Shown here: piece after piece, positions 9,915 to 19,127 of the stretch
Numbering within the stretch: the stretch's first letter is position 1
How the letters are laid out: the number at the start of each line of letters is the position of its first letter
Source: an uncultured Pelagibacteraceae bacterium
GTDB lineage: Bacteria; Pseudomonadota; Alphaproteobacteria; Pelagibacterales; Pelagibacteraceae
Assembly (NCBI GenBank): GCA_902581775.1
Contig: CACHPJ010000005.1
Location: forward strand, 1-64,000
Direction: 5' to 3'
Length of the DNA: 64,000 nucleotides
The notes under the pieces: generated by a model
Told to the model about the DNA's origin: nothing
What the model saw: the letters and a program-made list of their open reading frames with translations, nothing else
Database searches by the model: none
Position numbers and translations under genes: made by a program

Positions 9915-10719
9915 TATTGTGACTAAAAATATTATATCAGTTATAAATCAAAAAGGTGGGGTAGGAAAAACTACTACCGTAATAAACTTAGCTGCTGCTC
10001 TAGCCCAAAAGGGTAAAAATATTCTGGTGATAGATTTAGACCCCCAAGGTAACGCAACAACAGGCCTAGGGAAGTCAAATTTAGATGAAAATAATAATAT
10101 TTATAATCTTTTAATAGGAAAAGTTAATTTACGAGATTCCATTAAATCTTCAGTCATCAAAGGTTTAGATTTAATCCCTTCTAACGTTAATTTATCAGGC
10201 CTAGAAGTTGAAACTGCAAACGATGCTAATAGAGCCTACATTTTAAAAGAAATTTTAAATGGAGAGCAAGGTAACTACTTAGAAAAGTACGATGTTATTT
10301 TTATAGACTGTCCTCCCTCCCTAAGTTTACTTACGATTATGTCTTTGGTTTCAGCTAATGAACTTTTAGTTCCTCTTCAAACAGAATTTTTCGCTTTAGA
10401 GGGAATTACACAATTGGTTAAAACAATTGAGAGAATAAAAGTAAACTTGAATCCTCAATTAAAAGTTAGAGGAATATTGTTAACTATGTTTGATAGAAGA
10501 AATAAACTTTCTAGCCAAGTTGATAAGGAGGCTAGAAATTTTTTTAAGGAAAAAGTTTACCATACAGTGATACCTAGAAATGTAAGATTGTCAGAAGCCC
10601 CGTCACATGGAATGCCTTGCGTGATTTATGATGAGAAGTGCCCAGGCAGCAAATCTTATTTTGCTTTGGCTGAAGAATTTTTAAATCAAATACCGGATAA
10701 AATCGGGAGCGCGGCATGA
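9907..10719 (+). CDS. parA: ParA, chromosome partitioning ATPase
   Basis: ParA is the Walker-type ATPase that positions the replicated origin by acting on ParB-parS complexes. The deviant Walker A motif INQKGGVGKTTTVINLA follows directly after the start, with the Walker A' region VIDLDPQGNATTGLG and the Walker B strand YDVIFIDCPPSLSLL. I place the start at ATG 9907 (270 residues) rather than the track's 9844, because the 21 extra residues only translate the end of rsmG in another frame. It overlaps rsmG by 8 bases and parB by 4. Confidence 0.95.
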   Translation: MSNIVTKNIISVINQKGGVGKTTTVINLAAALAQKGKNILVIDLDPQGNATTGLGKSNLDENNNIYNLLIGKVNLRDSIKSSVIKGLDLIPSNVNLSGLEVETANDANRAYILKEILNGEQGNYLEKYDVIFIDCPPSLSLLTIMSLVSANELLVPLQTEFFALEGITQLVKTIERIKVNLNPQLKVRGILLTMFDRRNKLSSQVDKEARNFFKEKVYHTVIPRNVRLSEAPSHGMPCVIYDEKCPGSKSYFALAEEFLNQIPDKIGSAA

Positions 10720-11570
10720 CTAGTAAACGTGGTTTAGGAAGAGGATTGTCAGCCTTATTTGGAGAAGCAAAAAAGGTTGACGTAAACTCAGAAAATTCTT
10801 CTAACCAAAAATACTTACCAATAAGTGATTTAAATCGAAATAAATTTCAACCAAGAACGAATTTTGACGAATCTAAACTTGAAGAGCTAGCAAAATCTAT
10901 TAAACAAAGTGGAGTTATACAACCAATAGCTGTACGCGATGACAGTGGTGATCCAGGAAAATTTGAAATTATAGCTGGAGAAAGAAGATGGCTCGCTGCG
11001 CAGAAGGCAGGTTTACATAAAGTGCCAGTAGTTATTTTAAATTTGAGTGATAATCAAACCTTAGAAGTAGCTATAGTTGAGAATATCCAAAGAGAAAATC
11101 TAAATGTTGTTGAAGAGGCAAAAGCTTACAGCAGATTGACCAAAGAGTTTGGATACGATCAAGATCGTATAGCAAACATGATGTCCAAAAGCAGAAGCCA
11201 TATCAGTAATACCTTAAGATTACTAACTTTGCCCAAAGATGTAATAACCATGATTGAGGAGGGTATGATTTCCGCAGGGCAGGCAAGACCTTTGATAGGT
11301 CTACCAGATGCATCAAGTGTTGCGGAGGAAATTTTAAAAAAGAGGATGAGCGCGCGAACAGTAGAGAGTTTAGTAAAACAAAATAAATTAAATAGAAGGC
11401 CACATTCGGATAAGGACTCAAATATTTTAAATGAACAAAATGAGATCCAAAAAAAATTAGGATTAAATGTTACAATCTCAAATAAAAAAAATAATTCTGG
11501 AAAAATAGTTATAGAGTATAAAAATCTTGATCAGTTCGAGACTATTTCTAATATTCTTAAGCGTGGTTAG
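10716..11570 (+). CDS. parB: ParB, centromere-binding CTPase
   Basis: ParB binds parS and spreads as a CTP-dependent clamp. The 284-residue protein starts with the typical RGLGRGLSALFGEA, contains the CTP-binding signatures GERRWLAAQKAG and ENIQRENLNVVEEAKAY, and then the HTH region DQDRIANMMSKSRSHISNTL that reads parS. A C-terminal dimerisation segment follows. It overlaps the convergent holA by 14 bases, so no separate terminator fits between them. Confidence 0.96.
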   Translation: MTSKRGLGRGLSALFGEAKKVDVNSENSSNQKYLPISDLNRNKFQPRTNFDESKLEELAKSIKQSGVIQPIAVRDDSGDPGKFEIIAGERRWLAAQKAGLHKVPVVILNLSDNQTLEVAIVENIQRENLNVVEEAKAYSRLTKEFGYDQDRIANMMSKSRSHISNTLRLLTLPKDVITMIEEGMISAGQARPLIGLPDASSVAEEILKKRMSARTVESLVKQNKLNRRPHSDKDSNILNEQNEIQKKLGLNVTISNKKNNSGKIVIEYKNLDQFETISNILKRG

Positions 11571-12561
11571 AAATCTTAGTTCCAATTGTAATTATGAGCT
11601 TTTTAACCAGTATGTCATTTTTAATGTATGAATTTTTTTTCATCATTAATTCTGTATCACTCACATCCTCCATTATTTCTTTTAAAACGTTTAAATTAAC
11701 TTTGTTTGCTTGAGAAACATACTGAGGTTTATCTTTCCAAAATATTTTAGGTTTAAGAGACTCTACAGAATTTTCAATGTTTTTAATTTCTTTATTTGCT
11801 TCTAAAATTTCTGACAATTTATTTATTCTTTGGTATAATTGATTAATATAATAGTGATTGTTCTCATTCAAAAATTGAGTTTCAGATATTAATCTGTCTA
11901 TTTTGCTTAAATTACCAATGAAAATGGCGTCTCTTAGCTCTTCAAAAACACTATCGAATTTAATATTTAATAACTGTTTTAAGTCCTCTGCTTCAATTTT
12001 TTTATTTTTAAAATAAACTAATATCTTATCGATTTCATTGTCAACAACTTCTCTTTTGTTAGAAGAATTATTAATTATTAAATTTATAATTTCAGGGGTA
12101 AGACCATTTAAATTTTTTAACTTATTTCTAATGTGGTAATTAAGAGTTTGGCTATTATCTATATAGCATGGTGTTACTGATAGTTTTTCATCTATTTCAA
12201 AAAGATTTCTAAGTCTAGACTTTTTATCAAGGTTAGAACAAAATATATTTATTCTGCAATCATAAATGTCTTGAGTAAGAATTTTTTCGATTATCTTAAA
12301 AATTTTTTCAGATGCCTCTTGAATGAAAAAAATTTTTTTCGAGTTAAAAAGTGATGGGTTATTCAATTCTATAAATAGTTTTGACTCATCTTTTATTATT
12401 TCTTCTTGAAATAAATTAATTATTTCTGCTTCTTTTTTACTCTTTTTAATAAGATCTCTGAAGTTTTTTTTTAAACCTTCGTTTTCACCATAAAAAAGAG
12501 ATATTTTATAGTTACTTAAATCATTTACTGATTTTTCTAAAATGTAGCTTTTTAAAATCAC
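11557..12561 (-). CDS. holA: DNA polymerase III delta subunit (clamp loader)
   Basis: HolA opens the beta clamp (DnaN) during loading. The 334-residue sequence is divergent, but its length, position and segments support the call: an N-terminal AAA+-like domain (KISLFYGENEGLKKNFRDLI, the delta counterpart of a P-loop), a middle region containing DNEIDKILVYF, and a C-terminal collar domain with REVVDNEIDKIL and DSVFEELRDAIFIGN. It follows leuS and lptE, the standard order, and overlaps lptE by 4 bases. Confidence 0.88.
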   Translation of the reverse strand: MILKSYILEKSVNDLSNYKISLFYGENEGLKKNFRDLIKKSKKEAEIINLFQEEIIKDESKLFIELNNPSLFNSKKIFFIQEASEKIFKIIEKILTQDIYDCRINIFCSNLDKKSRLRNLFEIDEKLSVTPCYIDNSQTLNYHIRNKLKNLNGLTPEIINLIINNSSNKREVVDNEIDKILVYFKNKKIEAEDLKQLLNIKFDSVFEELRDAIFIGNLSKIDRLISETQFLNENNHYYINQLYQRINKLSEILEANKEIKNIENSVESLKPKIFWKDKPQYVSQANKVNLNVLKEIMEDVSDTELMMKKNSYIKNDILVKKLIITIGTKISNHA

Positions 12562-13028
12562 TTAGAATTATTATATATGATTATAAAATTAAGTATATCT
12601 GACTCTATAAGCTCAGCAAGATTCTCTGTGCTCACTTTTTCGTTCCTTTTTGTATCTGAATGATTTTTTTCCACATTATAATCAACAGTTTGAGAAAAAC
12701 TTTTATTAATTTCTTTTGAATTTGATAAATCGTCCAGTTTCACATTAACGGATAATTTCAAACTGTACTTAGTAATTTTATTCGAAATATTTTTTTCTTT
12801 AACTGACTTATATTTCTCAAATTTTAGGTCGATACCATAATTATTTATCGCTTGTTTTGAGGAATTAATTAAAAGAAACTTTTTAACTTTATAGGCTATT
12901 CTGTCTTCTCCTGTTGTGGAAATCTCTTCTATTTTAAATGTTTTTGAAGTTTCTAAATTAAGATTTTTATAACCGCACCCGGTAAGTAAAATTAAAATTA
13001 CAAAACCTATCCAAAAATTCTTTTTCAT
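12558..13028 (-). CDS. lptE: LptE-like LPS-assembly lipoprotein
   Basis: LptE is the outer-membrane lipoprotein that plugs LptD in lipopolysaccharide export. The 156-residue protein has a lipoprotein signal ending in a lipobox (LILLTGCGYKNL) with the lipidated Cys followed by GY, typical of LptE. The remainder (IAYKVKKFLL, then Lys/Asn/Ser-rich strands) is too divergent to call alone. Its place between leuS and holA, where alphaproteobacteria carry lptE, is the decisive argument. Confidence 0.82.
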   Translation of the reverse strand: MKKNFWIGFVILILLTGCGYKNLNLETSKTFKIEEISTTGEDRIAYKVKKFLLINSSKQAINNYGIDLKFEKYKSVKEKNISNKITKYSLKLSVNVKLDDLSNSKEINKSFSQTVDYNVEKNHSDTKRNEKVSTENLAELIESDILNFIIIYNNSK

Positions 13029-13031
13029 AAA

Positions 13032-15551
13032 TTATTTTATTAAAAAATTAATAACTCTATTTTTAACAAATATTACTTTTATAATTTTTTTATTTCTTAT
13101 GTTTTTCGTTACTTTAACGTTTTTTTGTCCTATTTCTATTGCTTCCTTTTCTTCTAAATCACTGTTCATTTCCACAACATCTTTAGTTTTACCATTTATC
13201 TGAAGAGCAACCTTTACTTTATTTTTAAATTTAAATTTTTTGTCAATCTCTGGCCATTCAGAAAAATCTTTAATATTCATGCTTTCTAAGCATTCAGATG
13301 ATAAATGTGGAACAAAAGGTAAAAGAATTCTCATAAAATTTACAAAGTGTTTTTTTAACTTTTTATTACTTATTTTTTTTTCTAAACAGCCATTAAGCAG
13401 TCGATATATTTCATAAACATTTGCTATCACAACATTAAGATGAAAATTTTCTATTAAATTTTCTATTTTAAAAATGTAATTATTAAACTCACTCTCAATT
13501 TCTTCTTCTTGCTCAGTAGATATTTTCTTTTCTTTTCTATTTAAGATTGTTTCTTTAAGATTCCATATTTTTTGAAGAAATTTATTGGATGCATTCACAC
13601 CCTGATTTGACCATTGAACATCTTTTTCGGGAGGGCTATCTGATAAAATAAACCATCTTATAGAGTCTGCTCCATAAATCTTTATCATACTTTCCGGATC
13701 AATAACATTTTTTTTAGATTTTGACATCGCCTCAGATGGGCCAACTTTTACTTTAGAATTGTCTTTGATATTAATATGTCCGTCACCTTTTTTTTCAACC
13801 TCCTCAGGGCTTAGCCATTTTCCATTTTTATCTTTATAAGTTTCATGACACACCATACCCTGGGTGAACAAACCATTAAAAGGTTCAGCAACTTTGATTT
13901 TTTTGTTGCATAACTTTACTGCTCTCATAAAAAAACGTGAGTACAATAAATGCAAAATAGCATGTTCTACGCCACCTATATATTGATTGACCGGCAACCA
14001 TTTATTAAGTTTTTCTATGTCAAAAGGACCATCTTTATAATTTGGTGAACAGAATCGCATATAATACCAAGATGAGTCTACAAAAGTATCTAAAGTATCC
14101 GTTTCTCTTAAAGCTTTTTTTCCAGTTGTTTTGTCTATAGTATTTTTCCAATCCGGATGTTTTTCCAAAGGATTTCCTTCAATCTTAAAGTTTATATTTT
14201 TAGGCAATTTTACTGGTAGCTCAGATTTTTCGACCGGTTTAACAGTTCCATCTTCTAAATAAATCATTGGTATCGGGCAGCCCCAATACCTCTGCCGAGA
14301 CACACCCCAGTCTTTAAGTCTAAAATTAATTTTTTTTTCTCCTATCCCTAGAGCCTGTATTTTTTCAATGATTTTATTTTTAGCATCTTTTGTACTTAAA
14401 CCATTTAAAAAATTTGAATTTATAATTTTTCCATCTTCAGTATAAGCAGTTTTATTTATTGGTTTGTTATTCCCATCTTCTACCACTTTAATTACTTCAA
14501 TTTGATATTTATTAGCAAAATCTAAATCTCTTTGGTCATGAGCTGGGCAGCCGAAAATAGCACCAAGTCCATAATCCATCAAAACAAAGTTAGCAAAAAA
14601 AACTGGAATTGACTTACCTTTAATAAAAGGATGTTGAGCTTTTAAGTTAGTTTTGAAACCAAGCTTATCAGCTTCAGCTAATGCTTCTTCTGTTGTTCCT
14701 GTTTTAAGACATTTTTCTTTAAATCCTAAAAATTCTTTATTATCTTGAAATTTTTTTGAAAGAGGATGATCAACCGATAAAGCTAAAAAAGTAGCACCAA
14801 AAATTGTGTCTGGTCGAGTTGTAAAAACTGTTATTTTTTCTTTTTTTGAATTAGAGATATCAAAATTTAATTCACAACCAATGGATTTACCAATCCAATT
14901 TTTTTGCATAAGTTTTACTTTACTCGGCCAATTTTCTAATTTATCTAAATCATTTAAAAGTTCTTCTGAAAATTTTGATATATTAAAAAACCATTGGTAT
15001 AGTTTTTTTCTTTCTACAACAGCATTTGATCTCCAGCCTCGTCCATTAATCACTTGTTCGTTGGCTAAAACAGTTTTTTCTTTTGGATCCCAATTCACAT
15101 AAGTTTCTTTTCTTGATACTAATCCAGCTTTATAAAAATCAATAAATAATTCTTGTTGATGTTTGTAATAATCTTCATCACAGGTCGCTACTTCTAAATC
15201 CCAATCAATTGACAATCCTAACATCTTCAACTGTCTTTTCATTTCTTGTATATTTTTTTTTGTCCAAGTGTCTGGGTCCATATTATTTTCTTTGGCAGCA
15301 TTTTCGGCGGGTAAGCCAAAAGCATCCCAACCCATAGGATGTAAAACATTAAAATTTTTCATGAATTTGTAACGCGCTATTACGTCTCCAATTGTATAAT
15401 TTCTTACATGCCCCATGTGTATTTTTCCTGAGGGATACGGGAACATTTCAAGACAATAAAAATCTTTATTAAATTTTGGATTAAATAATTTCTTATTTGT
15501 CCATTTCTTCTGCCATTTTTCTTCTAATAAATGAAAATTTACCCTTTCCAT
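13032..15551 (-). CDS. leuS: Leucyl-tRNA synthetase
   Basis: This 839-residue class I aminoacyl-tRNA synthetase charges tRNA-Leu. The HIGH-equivalent is in [20 protein letters not shown] near residue 45, the CP1 editing domain contains [19 protein letters not shown]-type sequence, and the KMSKS-equivalent is [13 protein letters not shown] near residue 610. The C-terminal segment [17 protein letters not shown] is characteristic of bacterial LeuS. It lies 3 bases upstream of lptE and 6 downstream of the DUF3576 gene, so the four minus-strand genes form one operon. Confidence 0.97.
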   Translation of the reverse strand: MERVNFHLLEEKWQKKWTNKKLFNPKFNKDFYCLEMFPYPSGKIHMGHVRNYTIGDVIARYKFMKNFNVLHPMGWDAFGLPAENAAKENNMDPDTWTKKNIQEMKRQLKMLGLSIDWDLEVATCDEDYYKHQQELFIDFYKAGLVSRKETYVNWDPKEKTVLANEQVINGRGWRSNAVVERKKLYQWFFNISKFSEELLNDLDKLENWPSKVKLMQKNWIGKSIGCELNFDISNSKKEKITVFTTRPDTIFGATFLALSVDHPLSKKFQDNKEFLGFKEKCLKTGTTEEALAEADKLGFKTNLKAQHPFIKGKSIPVFFANFVLMDYGLGAIFGCPAHDQRDLDFANKYQIEVIKVVEDGNNKPINKTAYTEDGKIINSNFLNGLSTKDAKNKIIEKIQALGIGEKKINFRLKDWGVSRQRYWGCPIPMIYLEDGTVKPVEKSELPVKLPKNINFKIEGNPLEKHPDWKNTIDKTTGKKALRETDTLDTFVDSSWYYMRFCSPNYKDGPFDIEKLNKWLPVNQYIGGVEHAILHLLYSRFFMRAVKLCNKKIKVAEPFNGLFTQGMVCHETYKDKNGKWLSPEEVEKKGDGHINIKDNSKVKVGPSEAMSKSKKNVIDPESMIKIYGADSIRWFILSDSPPEKDVQWSNQGVNASNKFLQKIWNLKETILNRKEKKISTEQEEEIESEFNNYIFKIENLIENFHLNVVIANVYEIYRLLNGCLEKKISNKKLKKHFVNFMRILLPFVPHLSSECLESMNIKDFSEWPEIDKKFKFKNKVKVALQINGKTKDVVEMNSDLEEKEAIEIGQKNVKVTKNIRNKKIIKVIFVKNRVINFLIK

Positions 15552-15557
15552 TTTAAA

Positions 15558-16091
15558 TTATTTTTTTTTCTTTTCTTTATCTTGCTTCTGAATAAGAGCA
15601 GCTTTCCTAAGAATGGAAACTTTTAATTCTTCTTTAATTTTTGAGTCTATTTTATTAATTCTACAATTAACTTGAGTTTTACATATTTTTTGATGAACTG
15701 TAACATCTATACTATTTGCGCTAACTTCATTGTTTAAAAATCTAACCGTAACTTTAATAGAGTCATTTTGAGCTGTTTCCCCAAAATACCAATCTGAAAT
15801 TATCATTCCACCAGCATAGTCCACAGTTGAAAGCGGAATAAAATCTAAAACTTCAAGAGAAGCTCTCCAAAGAGGATTAGAAGTAGAAAACTGAAAAGTT
15901 GTATTTTTGTTTCCTCCAGCTAAGCCTTTTAACGAAATACCTCTACCTTCTTCTACATTTTTCTTTGCCTTCGCAACTGCCCCTGTCGGCATTTGTCTTT
16001 GATCGACTTTTTTATACATTCCACATGAAGTGAAAAAAAGCGTTAAACTAATTAAGGCCAAAAAAATAATAAATTGTTTGTTATCAGGCAT
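15558..16091 (-). CDS. DUF3576-family lipoprotein
   Basis: The 177-residue protein has a lipoprotein signal with lipobox (LTLFFTSCGMYKKV) and a conserved domain with PLWRASLEVLDFIPLSTVDYAG and IISDWY, which I recognise as the alphaproteobacterial DUF3576 family usually encoded next to leuS. Function is unknown. The C-terminus is a run of Lys. It is probably the first gene of the leuS-lptE-holA operon and faces away from the porin. Confidence 0.8.
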   Translation of the reverse strand: MPDNKQFIIFLALISLTLFFTSCGMYKKVDQRQMPTGAVAKAKKNVEEGRGISLKGLAGGNKNTTFQFSTSNPLWRASLEVLDFIPLSTVDYAGGMIISDWYFGETAQNDSIKVTVRFLNNEVSANSIDVTVHQKICKTQVNCRINKIDSKIKEELKVSILRKAALIQKQDKEKKKK

Positions 16092-16314
16092 GAATTTAAT
16101 GTATTATCACTTAAATACTTTTACGCCAAATAAAGCTAACTACTTAGAGTAGAAAAATAAATAATTGGCTAAAAATAGGGTTTTTTTGTGTGATAAAATT
16201 ACAACACATGGTTAAAAAAGTAAGCATTTATTAGTTTTTCAGTGAATTTTACCCATTCAATAAATTATAAATGACCTAGTTAAATATATTTAACAATAAC
16301 AATAAAGGATAAAT
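16092..16314 (+). promoter_or_regulatory. Porin upstream region with palindrome and strong ribosome binding site
   Basis: This 223-base divergent region is the second-longest gap in the window. I see an AAAGGA Shine-Dalgarno (16304-16309) 5 bases before the porin ATG, one of the clearest in the window. A perfect 16-bp palindrome GTTAAATATATTTAAC spans 16279-16294. A TATAAA hexamer at 16266-16271 could be a -10 element, but no good -35 sits at normal spacing. No small ORF or riboswitch is recognised. Confidence 0.5.
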
Positions 16315-17418
16315 ATGAAAAACATAATCAAACTAACATTTGTAATGTTATCATCTTTTGCTTTAATCGGTTCTGCAAATGCAGGAGACTTGACTGTTGG
16401 AGGTACTGCGAAAGCTACTTACAGTATTCAAAGTTCTGATTCTACTACTGGTAAAAACAACGCTGGTAAGAACATCGGTATAGCGAATGAATTAACATTT
16501 ACAGCTACAGGTGAGTTGGATAACGGTTTTACTTGGAAATACCAAATAGAACACGATGATACAGCAGCGGGAACGTTCGTTGCTACAGACGACTCACGTT
16601 TAGAGATTACTACTGGATATGGTACAGTCGGATTGTACAATACAGAAGGTAGCTTATCTACTAAATACGGTTCATCACAAGGTGCTTACGCTCCTGCATC
16701 AGACTATGGTCTAGGTGGAAACATTCAGTACGGTGGAAACATTGACGGTTTTAACAACATTCAATATCACACACCAGCTGACTTACTTCCATACAGCACT
16801 ACGTTTAAAGTTGCAGTAGCTCCAAGTGCTACAGGTGCAAAATCAAGCTCAAACTCAGGCGGTGACGAGAATACAGCTGCTAATGGTACAAAAGTAACTC
16901 AATACCAAATTAAAACTGCTCCAATCGACGGATTAGGAATTGGTGCATCTTACCTAGAAAGAAGTGGTGAGAGTGGTATTCAAGGTTATGAGCAAGGTGG
17001 TGCATACGTAACTTACAAAGTAGGAAACTTCGGTGTAGGATACGGTCAACACAGAATCTCTAATAACGTTTCATCTGTAAACGATGGTGTTGCAAAAGCT
17101 ACTGAAATGACTACAGCAGCTGTGTTAAACACAATCAGAAGATATGACAACGAAAATATCTCTGTATCATTTGCAGTTAACGATTCATTGACACTTTCTG
17201 CTGAAAGAGAAACATCAGAAGCGTACAAGAGAACTGTTGCAGCTGGAACAGCGGCTGACACTAATAACAACGTAGAAATGGAAATCCAATCAATTCAAGC
17301 AGCTTACACAATGGGTGGTATGACTTTATCACTTGCTATGAAAGACTGTGAAAATTGTAACTACGGTTTAGACGTTGGCGATAAAGAAACAATCGCTGCA
17401 GTAGTAATGGCGTTCTAA
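16315..17418 (+). CDS. Outer-membrane porin (gram-negative general porin family)
   Basis: The 367-residue protein begins with a signal peptide (cleavage after SANA, residue 23) followed by GDLTVGGTAKATYSIQ, a typical first porin strand. It ends in Phe (VVMAF), the outer-membrane beta-barrel recognition residue. Alternating strands and glycine/asparagine-rich loops fill the body, including GYGTVGLYN and GLGIGASYLERS. Codon use differs from its neighbours (many AAC, TAC and GGT codons), as expected for a very abundant protein. A strong terminator follows. The transported solute is unknown. Confidence 0.88.
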   Translation: MKNIIKLTFVMLSSFALIGSANAGDLTVGGTAKATYSIQSSDSTTGKNNAGKNIGIANELTFTATGELDNGFTWKYQIEHDDTAAGTFVATDDSRLEITTGYGTVGLYNTEGSLSTKYGSSQGAYAPASDYGLGGNIQYGGNIDGFNNIQYHTPADLLPYSTTFKVAVAPSATGAKSSSNSGGDENTAANGTKVTQYQIKTAPIDGLGIGASYLERSGESGIQGYEQGGAYVTYKVGNFGVGYGQHRISNNVSSVNDGVAKATEMTTAAVLNTIRRYDNENISVSFAVNDSLTLSAERETSEAYKRTVAAGTAADTNNNVEMEIQSIQAAYTMGGMTLSLAMKDCENCNYGLDVGDKETIAAVVMAF

Positions 17419-17436
17419 AGTTGTTTAGTAACTAAT

Positions 17437-18003
17437 TTAAAAAAGCCGGCTAATTATAGCCGGCTTTTTTTTTACCTCAGACATAATCATAAAAGATCTA
17501 GAATTAACTGTTTTTAGTTTATTGATATTATTTAGTCTAATTCCGCCCAATGGAACTAAATTTATATCTAGAAAACGAGAAATTAAGTTAAAGCGCGAGA
17601 CACCTAAATAGCCTTTTTTTTCTTTATAATCAGTCCTGAGTAGTCTTGAAAGAATAATCTCGTTGCAGCCCTGTTTTTGTTTTTCGAAGATTTCTTTAAA
17701 ATTATGTGCTGATCCAATTATTCTGAAGTTACGCCTACTTTTCTGGTATCTTTTTTTGTTATAAGATGAAAGATATAAGCCATCAGCCATACAATTATTA
17801 GCCAACTTCAAGTTATTACTTACATAAAACAAAATATGTTTTTCCTTACATTTTCTTCTTAATAATTTTAATGTTTTAACTTTATCCTTTTTTATATTAC
17901 CATTGTATATTACAGAAAATTTGTTTTTAATTTTGATTAAATTTAAATCAAAGTCTAGGTAATCATTAAGATATAAAAAGTATTTTTTTTTTGAGATAAA
18001 CAT
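17437..18003 (-). CDS. ThiE/TenI-like (thiamine phosphate synthase superfamily) protein, divergent
   Basis: The 188-residue sequence resembles thiamine monophosphate synthase: ADGLYLSSYN (dhGxHL-like), RIIGSAHNFKEI (ixG.S.hs..E), GCNEIILSRLLRT (aDyi.lSPlf.T) and LVPLGGIRLNNI (alGGI...n). Several active-site positions are degenerate, and the N-terminal diphosphate-site residues are hard to locate. It may be a weak ThiE, a TenI-like paralogue, or a protein with another ligand. Its last residues (KKKPAIISRLF) are encoded by the porin terminator hairpin. Its start is two bases from the divergent yggS start. Confidence 0.65.
   Translation of the reverse strand: MFISKKKYFLYLNDYLDFDLNLIKIKNKFSVIYNGNIKKDKVKTLKLLRRKCKEKHILFYVSNNLKLANNCMADGLYLSSYNKKRYQKSRRNFRIIGSAHNFKEIFEKQKQGCNEIILSRLLRTDYKEKKGYLGVSRFNLISRFLDINLVPLGGIRLNNINKLKTVNSRSFMIMSEVKKKPAIISRLF
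17439..17473 (+). terminator. Intrinsic terminator of the porin gene
   Basis: AAGCCGGCT and AGCCGGCTT form a GC-rich stem with loop AATTAT, flanked by an A-run on one side and a T9 tract on the other, so it could stop transcription in both directions. It starts about 20 bases after the porin stop. It lies entirely within the last codons of the convergent ThiE-like gene. Confidence 0.92.
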
Positions 18004-18005
18004 TT

Positions 18006-18641
18006 ATGAGTATAATAGTAGAAAGATTTGATAAAATAAAATCTAATATTGATGAAAAAGTAACCATTATTGCAATTAGCAAAACGTTTCCTATGAGTCA
18101 CATTAAGCCATTAATAGACTATGGACATAGAGATTTTGGCGAAAACAAGGTTCAAGAAGCTGAGATAAAATGGAAAGAAATAAAAAAAAAACAAAATAAT
18201 TTGAAATTGCACATGGTTGGAAAACTCCAATCCAATAAAGCCAAAAAAGCAGTGGAAATTTTCGATTACATCCATTCTCTAGATAGCAAGAAGTTAGCTG
18301 ATCAATTATGTAAATTTGAAACTCAAATGAATAAAAAATTGAAATATTTTATTCAAGTCAACATTGGTAAAGAAAAACAAAAGTCTGGTATAGATCCTAT
18401 TGAATTAGACGCTTTTTTTTCTTATTGCGTTAACGAAAAAAAATTGAATATCATTGGTTTAATGGCAATTCCTCCTAATGATGGAAAGGAGGACACTTAT
18501 TTTAAATATTTATACGAAACTAATGCAAGTCTAGGATTAAAAGATTTAAGTATGGGTATGTCGGCTGACTATAAAATTGCATTAAAATACAATACAACTT
18601 TTATAAGAATTGGTTCACTTATTTTTGGGGAAAGATCTTGA
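18006..18641 (+). CDS. yggS: YggS-family PLP homeostasis protein
   Basis: YggS/PROSC proteins bind pyridoxal phosphate and buffer cellular PLP; no catalysis is established. The 211-residue protein shows the PLP-lysine region IIAISKTFP and the family signatures RDFGENKVQEAEIKW, LHMVGKLQSNKAKKAV and FIQVNIGKEKQKSGI, with the C-terminal phosphate-binding FIRIGSLIFGER. It starts two bases from the divergent ThiE-like gene, and its 3' end overlaps the L,D-transpeptidase by 27 bases. Confidence 0.93.
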   Translation: MSIIVERFDKIKSNIDEKVTIIAISKTFPMSHIKPLIDYGHRDFGENKVQEAEIKWKEIKKKQNNLKLHMVGKLQSNKAKKAVEIFDYIHSLDSKKLADQLCKFETQMNKKLKYFIQVNIGKEKQKSGIDPIELDAFFSYCVNEKKLNIIGLMAIPPNDGKEDTYFKYLYETNASLGLKDLSMGMSADYKIALKYNTTFIRIGSLIFGERS

Positions 18642-19127
18642 GATAGTTAATTTACTCTTTGAATTAATTTTTCCTACAATTCTTTTCATATGTACTAGTT
18701 TAAGGGCTATACAACCTTTTGTTGGAGTAAAGTTTTTTGTAGCTAAATGAATAAATATTGCACTACCCTTGAATCTCTTAATCGGATGTGTGTTATAATC
18801 TGTTACCAAAATTAAATCATAGATTTTTTTTTTTAAGTAGAGTTTCTCAGCACTAAAAGGAAACGGAAATTTTATAAGTTTGTTATAAAATTTAGATTTT
18901 GGGTCATCACACCATCCCATGTTTTTTCTAATAGTTTTTTTTTTAATTTTTGACTTGAGTTCCCCAATTCTATCTTTGCGATAAAGTATATATTTAATCT
19001 TTAATGTCCCAGCAGGAGTTTTATTATCGCCCTCCACTTTATTTATTGAAATTCCTCTTTTACCTATGGCGCATTTTACACTATAGTGAGAGTAGTAAAT
19101 TTTTTTATTTATTAACTTTATATGCAT
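18615..19127 (-). CDS. YkuD-family L,D-transpeptidase
   Basis: The 170-residue protein has the YkuD catalytic pattern, IFIHLATKNFTPTKGCIALK, with the His and the nucleophile Cys of the S/TxGC motif, plus an upstream KTPAGTLKIKYILYRKDRIG segment typical of the COG3786 branch. These enzymes make 3-3 peptidoglycan crosslinks or attach proteins to the wall. I see no signal peptide, so export or periplasmic action is not shown. I chose ATG 19127; the track's TTG at 19133 is the alternative. Its ATG overlaps the regulator's ATG in ATGCAT. Confidence 0.8.
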   Translation of the reverse strand: MHIKLINKKIYYSHYSVKCAIGKRGISINKVEGDNKTPAGTLKIKYILYRKDRIGELKSKIKKKTIRKNMGWCDDPKSKFYNKLIKFPFPFSAEKLYLKKKIYDLILVTDYNTHPIKRFKGSAIFIHLATKNFTPTKGCIALKLVHMKRIVGKINSKSKLTISRSFPKNK

